64,000 nucleotides of DNA from Paulownia fortunei (GCA_019321725.1 CM033108.1:9070060-9134059), one strand, 5' to 3'; positions 12,686 to 24,010 are shown, numbered from the stretch's first letter. A program made the numbers and translations. The notes: generated from the letters alone by a model not told the origin.

Positions 12686-14468
12686 TGATAAGTGCATATT
12701 TTGACATATTTTTATATCAAATCCTTTATATTTTCCTTACATTATTGTTGTTAATATTATTGTTTTATTAATATTTTGTGTTAGAGAATCAATGAACAAA
12801 AAGACATAAAAAATAACCAAAATAAAATCGAAGAAGACAATACGTTTTGTGAGCAAGTTGGGAAATGATATTTCATTGGATTAAAAGAAGCACCACAATT
12901 AGAAGAAAATGGTCATTTTTGCCTAAGTCCATCGTGTGTAGATTAAAATATATACAAGAAATCACTTGGACTTTGCAAGTGATTGTTGGCTTGCATTAAA
13001 TTCAAAATATGCATGTCTCCAAACTTGTGCAGTTTTCGTATTTTGAGCATAACTCTATGTTAGAATACCCTATGAACCTGAATCTTGTTTTATTTGAAAC
13101 TATAACTTTGCTAATGGAAGTTCATCCCAATTCAACCTTGATTATAGTAGAAAATACGTCCAAGTGTGTGTATTAGAAATAATCTATCTATATTGACACA
13201 TCTCCTTAAATTAAGCATAACTTTCTCTCTAGTGGTTGAAATTAGGTGATTCAAGTTGAAAATTGAATCTAATAGATAAATACACAGCTTTCATGTTGAT
13301 AACTTTTCCAAATTAGCTGATTTCATGGAGAAAAATGTGTGATAAAAATTGGATCTGAAAAGGGTATGTGAATTTAGAGTATATTTGAAGTAAATTTGCA
13401 GTGTATTTGTAGATGCCAATTTAGGCATTTTTCTACTATAAACAGGGGTTCTTGGATGTCATTGAGGATATACACAAAAACCCTTGGAGAAAGAAAGAAA
13501 GTTTTATTGTTGTCTTTCTTTAAGCTAAATTTTCTAGTAGTAATATATGTTTTCTAGTAGTAATAGAAATGTATTATCTAGTTTCTCTTCTATTTTTAGT
13601 CTTTTCTACTTTCATTATGTATTTTTAAATTTTATTTAGTTGAAGAGAAAGGGTGAACCTCTTGATGGAGGAAGACGAATAGTTATAAAGATGCATAATG
13701 TTCAGGTGTGTTGTCTTATAGTTTTAATTTTTGATTAAAATCCTTTCTTATTTTGTGGTGATTCTTGATTTATGTATTATCAATGCCACAACAAATACTT
13801 GGGTTCATTTAGCTTATTGTACAGTTCTACTCCACTGACTGCTAATGTGAAACCTTGATTTGTTGTAAACAAAGGTGTGCATAAATACTTAATCCCATAA
13901 ATAAGTGTTGATGTTAAAACTCTTCTTATTTAGTGGCAATTCTTGATTTTTATATCACCAATGACACAACAAATACTTGGGTTCATTTGACTTATTGTAC
14001 AGTTCTACTACACCGACTGCCAACGTGAAATCTTGATTTATTGTAGATAAAGGTGTGCATAAATACTTGATCCCATAAACAAGTATTGGTGATAAAAGAT
14101 AATTTGCAAACAGTAAGACAATATTATGATTACCTTAATGCATGAGCTATTTGATAACATCTTCCTATTAGAACCTTTATTATGTATGGATTCCAATAGT
14201 GACATTTAAAAGAGGCAAAAAGAATAAATAATTGTTCCTCTATCCAAAGCTCAAGAGCGTATCTCTAATCCTCATTACTTTTATTACTTTGATTTCTTAG
14301 TTATAGCATAAATATTTTTTTATAATTTAAACCACATCCAACCCATCTTTTAAAAAATATAAACCTAAAAACTTCAAAACAACTTCCCTATAAATCGACC
14401 TCGAAGTGTCGAGAAATTTATTACTTGATACAACCTGCAGTTGAGTTTGCAAACTTAAAGTTGTAGCA
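12686..14468 (+). repeat. 5' LTR of LOG-element 1
   Basis: 1783 bases, starting TGATAAGTGC and ending GTTGTAGCA. A probable TATA box (CTATAAACAG) is at 13436-13445, followed by an A/G-rich leader. A tandem duplication of about 178 bases fills 13738-14095. Aligns along its whole length with 20509-22313. Confidence 0.93.
13738..14095 (+). repeat. Tandem duplication (about 178 bp x 2) inside the LTR
   Basis: Two head-to-tail copies, about 13738-13915 and 13916-14095. Each runs from TTCTTGATTT through GACACAACAAATACTTGGGT-type sequence to CCCATAAAYAAGTRTTGRTG. The 3' LTR carries the same doubling at about 21561-21925. The related LTRs at 50.7 kb and 56.1 kb have one unit only. Confidence 0.88.
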
Positions 14469-14474
14469 AGTTTT

Positions 14475-14492
14475 TAGCGCCATTGCTGGGGA
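14475..14492 (+). other. Primer-binding site of LOG-element 1 (Athila type)
   Basis: TAGCGCCATTGCTGGGGA starts 6 bases after the LTR. It differs from the usual Athila-type site TGGCGCCGTTGCCGGGGA at three positions, all G-to-A or C-to-T changes as expected from decay of methylated cytosines. Confidence 0.88.
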
Positions 14493-14667
14493 AGGCAAGG
14501 TAAGTATTTAGGTTCATAAATGTTTATCATTTATAAATATTGTGTGTTTATTTTCTTTATGATTATATGTTCATATAATATCGTAGTCATAATTCTTATC
14601 ATTTAGTCAGAAATAATTATGAAATTTTAATTGAAATTTATTTGAATCACCGCCACACACTTCCACC

Positions 14668-15968
14668 GTGGCTAAAATTGAAAGTGTCCAAAATGAAAAT
14701 GAGAATCAACAGGTGTGTACCATGCATTATTACTTGCAACCTCGAAATTCTTCTCTTTTTTGTTTTATTTTTTCTCTCAATGCAAATAACTTTCGATTCA
14801 AGCTAGGTATGATCCTTTTACTTCCTAATTTTCATGGTTTAGACTCTCAAAGCCTTTATTTGTATCTAAAAAACTTTGATAAAGTATGTGCCACTTTTGA
14901 AGATCAAACTTGTACAAATGAGATTGTTAGACTCAAATTATTTATTTTTCTTTAAAAAGATAAAGAAAAAACTTGGTTTAACTCTTTAAAACCTAGGTCA
15001 GTGGCAAGAAATGTAAGATGAATTTTTGAAAAAATTCTTTCCAACTCATAAAACTAATGCCTTTGAAAAGACAAATCCAAAATTTTTCTCAAAATTCTAA
15101 TGAAGTTTTTTTTCAATGGTGGGAAAGATTTAAGAATTTATTGAATTCATGTCCACATAATAGTTTTGAAAAATGACACTTAATTAGTTTTTTTTATGAA
15201 GGTTTAAACTCCTTTAACAAAATAATTTGTTGAAAATTCAATGTATAATGGTGAATTTTTTTATAAAGAACCTAATAACGCCCTAGAATATCTAGACCAT
15301 TTGGCAGAAAACTCTGAATCATGACATAGTCTTAATTCTTCTTAAGGTTCTATTAGATCTAATCTTACTAATAGTAATTAAAAAAATATTATCTTAGTCA
15401 AAAAAATGATCTAAGTACTAGGATTGCTAGTTTAATAAGAAAAGTTAAGGCCATGGAACTTAAAAAAGTAAATAAAATTAGATTTGTACAAGATAAAAAA
15501 GTTTGTAGCATTTATGAACTTGTGGGATATTCCACCAATGAATACCTAAATATTGTGGCACAAACAAATGTCATGAACACATTCAAAAAGCCTTTTCATT
15601 CTCTATATTCTGAAACTTACAATCCATAATGGAGAAATCATCCCAAGTTTAGTTGGCGAGATGAGAACTATGCCTAACTACTACATTTATAAAAATCACC
15701 AAACTTTCCTTCTTATCCAGCTCCATATAGAAAATCTTTTGAGGAAACTTTGAAAGAATTTATTCATGCACAAACAAACATTAATAACCAGACTTCACAA
15801 GCCATCAATGAGATCAAAAGTACACTTTCAACATTGACAACCTCTTTGCGTACTCATGAAAAAGATAAATTTCCTGCTCAAGCTCAACCTAATCCTTCTA
15901 CTCAATGTCATGTTTCTTTTTCATGTGAATATTCAATCAAGAAAGCTAATTCAATCACAACTCTTTGA
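14668..15968 (+). pseudogene. Athila-type gag remnant of LOG-element 1
   Basis: The opening frame (14668-14955) holds the Athila/Gypsy gag block NFHGLDSQSLYLYLKNFDKV and CTNEIVRLKLF; after a stop it continues as KDKEKTWFNSLKPRS. The zinc-knuckle area near 15495-15600 reads VCSIYELVGYSTNEY followed by VMNTFKKPF and SLYSETYNP; two Cys and the His have become Tyr. Then comes a Thr/Ser-rich tail with FIHAQTNINNQTSQAINEI. Many stops; non-functional. Would have formed the capsid of the parent element. Confidence 0.88.
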
Positions 15969-16079
15969 AATAGAAAAGTTGTTGATAAAATTATTCATCC
16001 TAAGGAGAATCCAAAGTTGGTAACCACTCCTAAACCTCTATCTCATACTTATATAACACCTCTATATTTTCCTAGTAGG

Positions 16080-17166
16080 TTAGCAAATTCTAAGAAAAAT
16101 GAGCAAGAAAAGGAGATTCTTAAGACTTTTCAAAAAGTGGAGGTAAACATCCATCTTCTTGATGTGATCAAATAGGGGCCTCGATATACTAAGTTTCTCA
16201 AAGAGCCATGCACTAACAAACAGAAGTTGCGGGGGTGAAAAGTAAGTGTGGGGGAGAATGTTTATGTGGTTCTTCAAAGGAAACTCCTTCCAAAGTGTAA
16301 GGATCTAGGCACTTTTACCATCAATTATACCACTGGTAATACCATATTTGAAAAATACATGTTATATTTGGGAACATCAGTTAATGTTATGCCATATTCT
16401 ATTTAGCTTATCTAAATCTAGGACCTTTAAAAGAAACTATTATTATCATACAATTGGTTGATAGATGTAATGCAAATCCAATAGGGGTTGTGGAAGATGT
16501 TCTTGTGCAGGTGAATGAATTAGTTTTTCCTGTTGATTTTTATGTTCTTGAGATGGAGGATGACGCATGCCCTAATCCTACATGCATTCTTTTGGAAAAA
16601 TCATTCATGAAACAGCCCAAGCTAAAATTAATGTTTATGATGGCACTCTTACTATGGAGTTTGATGGCGAGGTTATAAAATATAATATTTGTGAATCTAT
16701 GAATTATCCTACTCATGTGAAGGTTGTTTCTGCAGTTGAAATTATTAATCCCAAGTCAATGTTTGAGTTTACTGGCAAGGATGGAGTGGAGGTTACTTTA
16801 CAAAAACATCTTCTTATAGAGGATTTGAAATGAAAGAAGTTGGATGTGCAAATGTTGGGAAATGTGGAAAATAATGTAATGTGGCTGGATTCGTTGCCAA
16901 AAAAATTAAGGTATTATATCTTTTATGTTGAATTACTAATATCTAATGAGAGGTTTCTATCTTCTGTGGTGTAGACACCTAAAATGGAGCTTGAACCAAT
17001 TCCACACCATCTTAAATATGTCTACTTGGGTGAAAAAGAAATATCACTAGTCAGCTTTGCTAAAGACCTCACTCAAGTACAAGTGGACAAACTTATTTGG
17101 GTACTTCAAAATTATAAGATGGTGATTGGATGGACAATGACTTTGGCAGCATATGTTGATGAGTGA
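16080..17166 (+). pseudogene. Aspartic protease region and pol N-terminal stub of LOG-element 1
   Basis: Broken frame with typical Athila protease-region blocks: DLGTFTINYTTGN, YLGTSVNVMPYS (the catalytic DLGA-type motif with its Asp changed to Tyr), then IQLVDRCNANPIGVVEDVLV, VNELVFPVDFYVLEME and KINVYDGTLTMEFDGE. From 16984 the linker to RT appears (LEPIPHHLKYVYLGE, LIWVLQNYKMVIGW) and then stops. RT, RNase H and integrase, several kb in an intact relative, are missing. The sequence passes straight into the GGGAGGCAACCCAAC motif common downstream of integrase in plant Gypsy elements. Confidence 0.85.
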
Positions 17167-17649
17167 TAAAGAAGGCAATGTCGAGTTGAGGACATTAAGC
17201 CAAACGCTTAATGGGAGGCAACCCAACGGATGGAAATGAAGACTATGAGAGCTGACAATCATAGATTTGCTTTCTCTAACTCTTATTCTCTTTTCTTTTT
17301 ATCCATTTGATTTTTTTTTACTTTTTTTCTATTTTATTTTATCTTAATCGAAAATGTGTGCTGACAATGTGGTAGGTAGTATTTTTTAAAATTGTCATGC
17401 AAGAGCACATGGTAGTCACTTTTCGATAAAGAAAACTATTGTAAAGATCTTGCAATATTGATTTAATTAACTCACTCTTTTCAAAGATACTTGCAATTTC
17501 TACAAAAGTTAGGAAAATTATAAAAAATTATGATCCTTCTAGGTTAAGTGACGGGTAACGATACTCTGTGGCTATTTAAGTCGGACTTATCAATTTTTCA
17601 AACAATTGATACACAAAAAAAAACAAAATGAAACAAAACAAAATAAAAA

Positions 17650-18156
17650 AATGCAAGTTCCTTAAGAGTGGTTTCTAAAAATTAAGAAGATAAAATTCAA
17701 TTCATTAAGGATAGACTGAGTAAGGAGTCTCTAAATGATATTCGATTGACTCTTGAGACACATTCTTGCGAATTCGTACATCATGCAATTCTTGATTTAT
17801 GGAATCACTTATGTGATGAATATGAACATTATAGTCATGGGAATCTGACATTAAAAGACTTTATTTTCCAATTTATAAGAAAACTGAATGGGAAGCATAT
17901 CCTCGACCCATAAGGGCGTTTAAGCCGTTTCTAAACGTAAAACCAAGAAAGATGCGAACCATAATCATAACTACGTGTACATTCATGTGTAGTAGTTAAT
18001 TTTTTTTCAAACTTTGTGTTGTAATTTTCAACCTTTCTGATAAAAGAAAAAAGACATGCAACAAATGTTTCCCTATTCATACCTCAATAAATAGCACCTT
18101 ATTTACTCAATTTTTACACAACTCACTTTCAAAAAAAAAAGAAAGAAAGAAAGAAA
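17650..18156 (+). other. Family-conserved non-coding segment upstream of the captured LOG
   Basis: About 500 bases, alignable with 47096-47585 in the second LOG-bearing copy, for example GGTTTCTAAAAATT and TAAAATTCAATTCATTA. Shared CTCAATAAATAGCACC (near 18084 and 47530) could be a core-promoter or 5' UTR element brought with the gene. An AAAG repeat of four units precedes the LOG start codon here but not in copy 2. No ORF. Whether it is captured LOG 5' UTR/promoter or retroelement leader cannot be decided by eye. Confidence 0.65.
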
Positions 18157-18809
18157 ATGAAAGGGTCTTCCACTCACAAGTTCAACTGTATTTGTGTATT
18201 TTGTTGAACCAATCCAGAAAAAAATAATGAGTTTATAGGGCAACCAATAATTTTGGTAGAACTTTAGTAGAAAGAAAAAATTATTTAGTGTATGGGGAAG
18301 CCAATCTGGGGTTATTGGGGAGTATTACTACTTCTACTCATGTAAGAGGAGTCAAAGTTTTAGGAGTTATCCCAAAACCTTTAACAGTACAGAATATCAC
18401 ATGTTTAATCATTGGAGATAAGCTAAAACTGTCATATATTCAGGACAGAATGCCTAATATGTTAAACAATGTGGATGCATTCATTACTCTACCTGATGAT
18501 TTTAGTACACTAGAGGAATTATTCCAAGTTGTCTCTTGGGTACAACTCAACATTCACCATAAATTTGTAGGTATTCTTAATGTTAATGGTTTCTTTGATG
18601 GTTTGCTCTCTTTTGTAGATCATGCTATAGAAAAAAGTTTTATTTCATCATCTGCGAGACAAATTCTCATTTTTGCTCCAACACCTGACCAACTGATTGA
18701 TCAACTTCTAGCATATGTGCCTGAACTTAATTCTGCTTTAGCTTGTGTGGATTGGTCCAACAGGGATAATGGTCGAAAATGCAAAATGAATTTAACTCTC
18801 AACTTGTGA
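18157..18809 (+). pseudogene. LOG-like: Captured intronless LONELY GUY (LOG) gene, copy 1, decayed
   Basis: LOG enzymes are cytosolic phosphoribohydrolases that release active cytokinin from its riboside 5'-monophosphate. The start ATGAAAGGG opens a frame leading to FNCICVFC, then a TGA stop and a 1-base deletion near 18237 break it. From 18288 it is open for 173 codons to TGA 18809. Family blocks are clear: LGLLGSITTS, GVKVLGVIPKPLT, VDAFITLP, TLEELFQVVSWVQLNIH, VGILNVNGFFDGLLSF, SARQILIFAPTPDQLI. Restoring the lost base would give about 217 codons, the normal LOG length, with no introns, although plant LOG genes are multi-exon. The nucleotide-binding PGGxGT motif has become PDDFST, destroying the phosphate-binding glycines. 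It is a pseudogene within an LTR element, on the element's strand. The parent subtype is not assigned. Confidence 0.93.
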
Positions 18810-20508
18810 AATTTATCCTTAATGGTTTCAACTAATAGTGTATATATTGTGTTGTTTCAGCTTTATTTTTCAATAAGTCACATTTCAGGTAATATTTTTT
18901 AAACTCTATTTTCGACATTGGGCATAATGTCTCGATTAGGTTGGGGAAGGAAATAGTTGATATTATGTCTTGTGTGTTCAATGTATGTTTTTTTTTTTGA
19001 AAAAAGAAAAAAAAATCAAACGTGTTTTCTTTTGGATCTGTTGAAACCATTAAAATGGTGGCAAAGTAAAGGGTATCTTTAGCACTCTTAAGATGTACTC
19101 TTATATTTATTTTATTTTTGCATAAAATGACAAGTTTGTGAAGTTTTTAACAAAAGTTTGTGAATTGTCAATTTGTTTTTGAGTCGTAGATGTTCTTCTA
19201 ACTTCAATGATTAAAATTAAGTATGAATAATGTTGTTTGATTTATGATGGGTATTGTTTTAAACTTTGATGTTGTTCTTTAGTTAATATATTTTTGCGAT
19301 AATTATACTCAAATCTTTTTACACAAATAGTTATGTTATTCGGTGTGGAGACAAGCATATCAAAATAGGTAGTTTTTATGCCTTCACTTTAATCATCACT
19401 TGAATTTTCGATATGTAGGGATTGATGTTAGAACTTTTCTTTTTGGCCTGTTGAGGTAAATGACTGATTGAACACCACTTGAAAAATGATTAAGGTATTA
19501 GGTTTTCTAGCACCATGGCCAAATCAGTTTGTTCCTCATGTGATATTCCAAGAGAACATCCCCCATAGTAAGCCACTTTGAGTTTTTCAATAAATAAGCC
19601 ATTTTTTCTGTGGTAATCATATCTTCTTACCTAGCTTAAATACACTATTATCTTACCCTTATTCTAAAAATAATTTGGAGCTTAAGATATTGCATTGACA
19701 AAGTGAGCTTGCAAAATAAATTTAGGTTGGAATAAAAGATAAGTGTGGGGGAGTTTCTTCTAAAAAAAATTACAAAGTGTTAAAAATATTATGAGTTGCA
19801 ACTAAAAATTAGATATTGCAAAATCAATAAGAATGATGAAAAGGGGTCCAATTCAATAAGAATAGGCCCCGGTGTTAAAATTCATGGAGTATGAGAATTC
19901 TTCATTGATAAACTCTATATCTCTAATCCCATGAAGTTTTTAGAACATTGCTTGCATCCTATTCTTTTATTTTTTAGCCACATCACTACCATTTGACCCC
20001 ATTACAACCTTTATTAAAAGTCTTTTGATTTTGTGTGGTTCTTTCAGTGTAGTAGAGATTTGTACCAAATGAAGAGCCTATGATGTTTAACTCTTTCATT
20101 AGAGATTAGGTGATGGTTTTGTGAGGTTATATGGGAATTCACTTGTTTGAAGCATGCATGGTTTTGTCACTATTGACAGTAACTATTCACACATACACTT
20201 GAGTATGCTTGATGTGGAAATATATTTACTTTTGATGACTAAGGGTTAGACTCAACACTTGTTTGATTTCATTTTCATATTACTTTGTTGCTTCATGAGA
20301 ATAATGGTTGAAAATTAGTTATCATATGTGTTTGTGGGTATCACCACTGGAAACCCTTACGAGATTATAACTCATCTCTGTAGGCCACCTAGGGGTTTAA
20401 AGGCTTGTTGCATATGCTAAATGCAATCGTGATTTTCTATAAAAGTGGATTAGTTTAAGTTTGTTTTAGGTTTGCTCAAGGACGAGCAAATGTTAAGTGT
20501 GGGGAATT
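18810..20508 (+). other. 3' non-coding region of LOG-element 1 with polypurine tract
   Basis: The first 180 bases match the second copy (CTTTAATGGTTTCAACTAAT-type block, then an ACATTGG...GGTTGGGGAAGG motif common in plant Gypsy 3' regions), and weaker similarity continues to about 19200. There is no supportable ORF. The region ends with GTTAAGTGTGGGGAATT at 20492-20508, the likely polypurine tract immediately before the 3' LTR. Confidence 0.72.
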
Positions 20509-22313
20509 TGATAAGTGCATATTTTTATATATTTTTGTATCAAATCCTTTATACTTTCCTTGCTTTATTCTTGCTAATGTTATATTTTTATTAATATTTT
20601 GAGTTAGGGAATCAATGAATAAAAAAAGATAAAAAATAGCCAAAATAAAATCGAAGAAGACAACACGATTCATGAGTAAGTTGAGAGATGATATTTCATT
20701 AGATCAAAGAAATATCACAATTAGAAGAAAAGTGTCATTTTTGTGTAAGTCCATCATATGTAGATCAAAATATATGCAAGAAATTAATTGGATTTTGCAA
20801 GTGATTGTTAGCTTGCATTAAATTCAAAATAAGCATGTTTTTAGACTTGTATAATTTTAGTATTTTGGGCATAACTCTATGTTCAAATGCCCTATAGATA
20901 TGAATCTTACTCTATTTGAAAGTGAAGAGATAGAACTACAAGTTTGTTGTTGGAAGCTCAGCCCAATTCAACCTTGATTATAGCAAAAATTGCTTCCAAA
21001 TATGTGCATTTGAAATGATCTATTTATGCTAACACATCTTCTTAAATCAAGCATAACTTTTATTCTAGTTGTTGGAATAAGGTGATTCAAGTTGAAAAAA
21101 TAAAGCTAATAGATAAATACATAGTTTTCATATTGATCACCTTTCAAAATCAGTTGATTCATGAACAAAAATGTATAACAATCGAATCTGAAAAGGACAT
21201 GTAAATTTAGAGTATATTTGAAGTAAATTTGAAGTGCATTTAGAGTGAACTTGGAGATACCAATTTGGGCACTCTTCTACTATAAATAGGAGCTCTTGGA
21301 TGTCATTGAGGATATACGCAAAAACCCTTATAAAAAGGAAGAAAGTTTTATTATTGTCTTTCTTTAGGCTAAGTTTTCTAATAGTAATAGAAATGTATTC
21401 TCTAGTTTCTCTTCCTATTTTTAATCATTTCTGCTTTCATTATGTCTTTCTGAATTTCATTTAGTTGAGGAGAAAGAGTGAGACTCTTAATGGAGGAAGA
21501 AGAATAGTTATAAACATGCATAATGTTCATGTGTGTTGTATTATTGTTTTAATTTTTGATTAAAACCCTCCTTATTTTGTGGCGATTCTTGATTTATGTA
21601 TCACCAATAGCACAACAAATATTTGGGTTCATTTAACTTATTGTACGGTCCTATTCCATTGACTACTAATGCGAAACCTTGATTTGTTGTAGACAAAGGC
21701 ATGCATAAATACTTACCATCCCATAAATAAGTGTTGGCGTTAAAACCCTTATAGTTTAGTGGTGATTATTGATTTTTGAATCACTAATGGCACAACAAAT
21801 ACTTAAGTTTATTTAACTTTTTGTACGATTCTACTTTATTGAGTGCTAACGTGAAACCTTAATTTGTTGTAAACAAATGTGTACATAAATACTCGATCCT
21901 ATAAATAAGTATTGATATTAATAAATAAGTATTGGTATTAAGAGATAATTTACAAAAAATAAGACAATATCATGATTATCTTAATACATGAGCTATTTGA
22001 TAACATATTCCCATTGGAACCTTCATCATGTGTGGATTCCAATAGTAGCATTTAAAAGAGATAAAAATAATAAATAATCGTTTCTCTATCAAAAACTCAA
22101 GAGCGGATCTTTAATCCTCAGTACTTTTATTACTTTGATTTTTTAGTTATAGCATAATTTTTTCTTTATAATCTAAACCACATCCAACCTATCTTTTAAG
22201 AAATATAAACCCACAAATTTCAAACAACTTGTTTGTGGATCGACCTCGGACACTCAAGAAATTTATTACTTGATACAACCTGCACTTGAGTTTGTAACCT
22301 TAAAGTTGTAGCA
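20509..22313 (+). repeat. 3' LTR of LOG-element 1
   Basis: 1805 bases from TGATAAGTGC to TTGTAGCA, aligning with 12686-14468. Clear TATAAATAGG core promoter at 21281-21290. It carries the same internal duplication at about 21561-21925, plus a short extra duplication of AATAAGTATTG near 21900-21935. TCTAT follows at 22314-22318. Confidence 0.93.
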
Positions 22314-22318
22314 TCTAT

Positions 22319-22521
22319 ATCATGAATCCAGATTAGGCTAGCTACTTGTTTTATGTCTTCACTACAACGTCCCTGTTATCAATTCTCTTTTTATCACTTA
22401 TAGGGCGTTTAGATTATATGGATTGTTAACCTGAGAGACATAATTTCTAGATATTTAGAAAACCTATTTGACAATGTGTAAATTCCTGCCCTTTACAATA
22501 TATAAGTCATTAACCTAGCCT
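22319..22521. other. Short intergenic segment
   Basis: About 200 bases between the LOG-element TSD and the MITE target site. No feature seen. Confidence 0.5.
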
Positions 22522-22529
22522 CTTCTACC

Positions 22530-22897
22530 AAGAAATGGCAATGGGACAAGTTCAAATCCTGATCCGCTGTACTTGGGGCGGGTTTTTAAAATTATAATGA
22601 ATTTGGAGCAGGTCTTAATTTTTTATTTTAAATCTTGCCCCACCTTAAACCCGTCCCGTTTAATTTTATATTTATTTTTATCTTATTATATATGTATCTA
22701 TGTGATATTATTTTTAAAGTATATTTTTTTGAAAGTTTTAATGGCATTACTTATAAAAAATATATTTTTTTATATTTTCAAATTTGTAAACAAGTCTAGC
22801 GGGTTCAACCTATTATGTTTAGGTTCATAAAAATCTTGGTAGGGCGAGTCTTAAGTTTTAGCAAATCCACTCTAAACCCACCCTTTGGCCATCTCTA
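22530..22897. mobile_element. hAT-type MITE with 8-bp TSD
   Basis: A 368-base non-coding element flanked by a perfect 8-base direct repeat, CTTCTACC at 22522-22529 and 22898-22905; 8 bases is the hAT superfamily length. The ends are imperfect inverted repeats: AAGAAATGGCAATGGGACAAG at the left, and TAGAGATGGCCAAAGGGTGG as the complement of the right end. The GGCAATGGG / CCCGTCCCG character recalls a widespread plant hAT-like MITE group. No transposase, so non-autonomous. Confidence 0.88.
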
Positions 22898-22905
22898 CTT
22901 CTACC

Positions 22906-24010
22906 CACTATTGTCTCTATCTGACCCCTGATTATGTATGAATGGTTGTTATATCTTGAGCTCTTCACCTATAGTTCAAAGTATTGGCTGATATTCGATA
23001 TGATTGGCCGCTTAATATTCGAGTCAATCCTTGTCGATAAGATAATATTAGATGATACTTATTATTCTCTAAGTTTATATGTATCGCTAATTATATTGGA
23101 TAATATCATATTGTATTGCTAATACCATAATATTATCGGCCATATTAGGATATTATCAATGATAATATTGGATATAAAATCACATTGTCTGAGATGTTAT
23201 GTCTAATAATAGAGTTTATATTTATTTGTTGGAGACATACTTTATGGAGGAGGGTTGTTTGTGTGGGTGACTAATTGTGCCAAAATGTACTTCTACCTAT
23301 ACACCGACAAACGAAGTTTAGCATTTGTACTATAATTTTCATGCGTGAAAAAATGATATAATTAATGTATTATTATACGTACAACAAATGTTTGTTGGTG
23401 TAATTCCTAGTGAAGTATTTTCTATTACAAATTTAAGTTTGGCAACAATCTACTGCATAAATTTATTCTGTAAGTTTTTACTATGTACTAATGATTAGTA
23501 ATATGTGTTACTTATAATCTTCTATAATTTTAGCTTCTATTAACATTGCCTCGTGCCGTGCCTTATTTTTAAAAAACAAATTGAGCATTTTATAATGCAT
23601 TTGTTCTATATTGCCTAATGATATCTCGATATGCTACGTTTTATATAAAACAATACAACTGCTATTATTGTTGATGCTGACTTTGAACTATGCTCATATC
23701 CTAGGGACATTTCACTCCCTAATGCAAGGCCAAAACCATAAAGTGAAGTGCAAGTGAGGCGCCTCATGACCAACTATTTCCTAAGCCTCATCCTAGTGGT
23801 TTATTCGATACCTTGAGGGTTCTACTCGAATCCATCCAAACAATGACACGTGTCATGTCTTTATCTTTATTTTAACTTTTCTTTTAATTTTTTATCTTCC
23901 TTCAACGTTAACTATGGTTGCCAATCATGGTTGAATGAAAACTTTTGAGCTGCAAATTCCAGTACATTCCACCATTTTTTCCAAAAAAATATTAAATTCG
24001 AACTTTTAAT
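22906..24010. other. AT-rich intergenic DNA with ATATTATCGGCC-like repeats
   Basis: No gene. Between about 22985 and 23185, variants of GATATTATC, ATAATATTGGATA and CGGCCATATTAGGATATTATC recur in both orientations, suggesting a degenerate short-period repeat. Nothing recognisable in 23200-24010. Confidence 0.5.

Larger units (their letters stand above)
12686..22313 (+). mobile_element. LOG-element 1: Athila-like Gypsy retrotransposon carrying a LOG gene
   Basis: A 9.6-kb element bounded by a perfect TSD, TCTAT at 12681-12685 and 22314-22318. LTRs of about 1.8 kb begin TGATAAGTGCATAT and end GTTGTAGCA. The primer-binding site is the Athila type. Inside are, in order, a decayed Athila-style gag, an aspartic protease region, and a stub of pol that stops near 17166. 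RT, RNase H and integrase are absent. The next 3.3 kb up to the purine tract holds a captured LOG coding sequence (18157-18809). The element is non-autonomous and would have needed enzymes in trans. The LTRs have diverged visibly, so insertion is not recent. Confidence 0.93.

Noticed and set aside
12686..22313. LOG reading frame as an independent functional host gene
   Set aside because: It sits inside TSD-bounded LTRs, lacks introns, has a stop and frameshift near the N-terminus and has lost the PGGxGT glycines.
22573..22830. 85-codon ORF rich in Phe, Leu and Ile
   Set aside because: It lies wholly within the hAT MITE, which is non-coding; hydrophobic residues come from T-rich sequence.
22950..23190. 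Possible satellite with ATATTATCGGCC-like words
   Set aside because: Words recur in both orientations but no regular period could be established by eye; kept only as a note in the intergenic entry.
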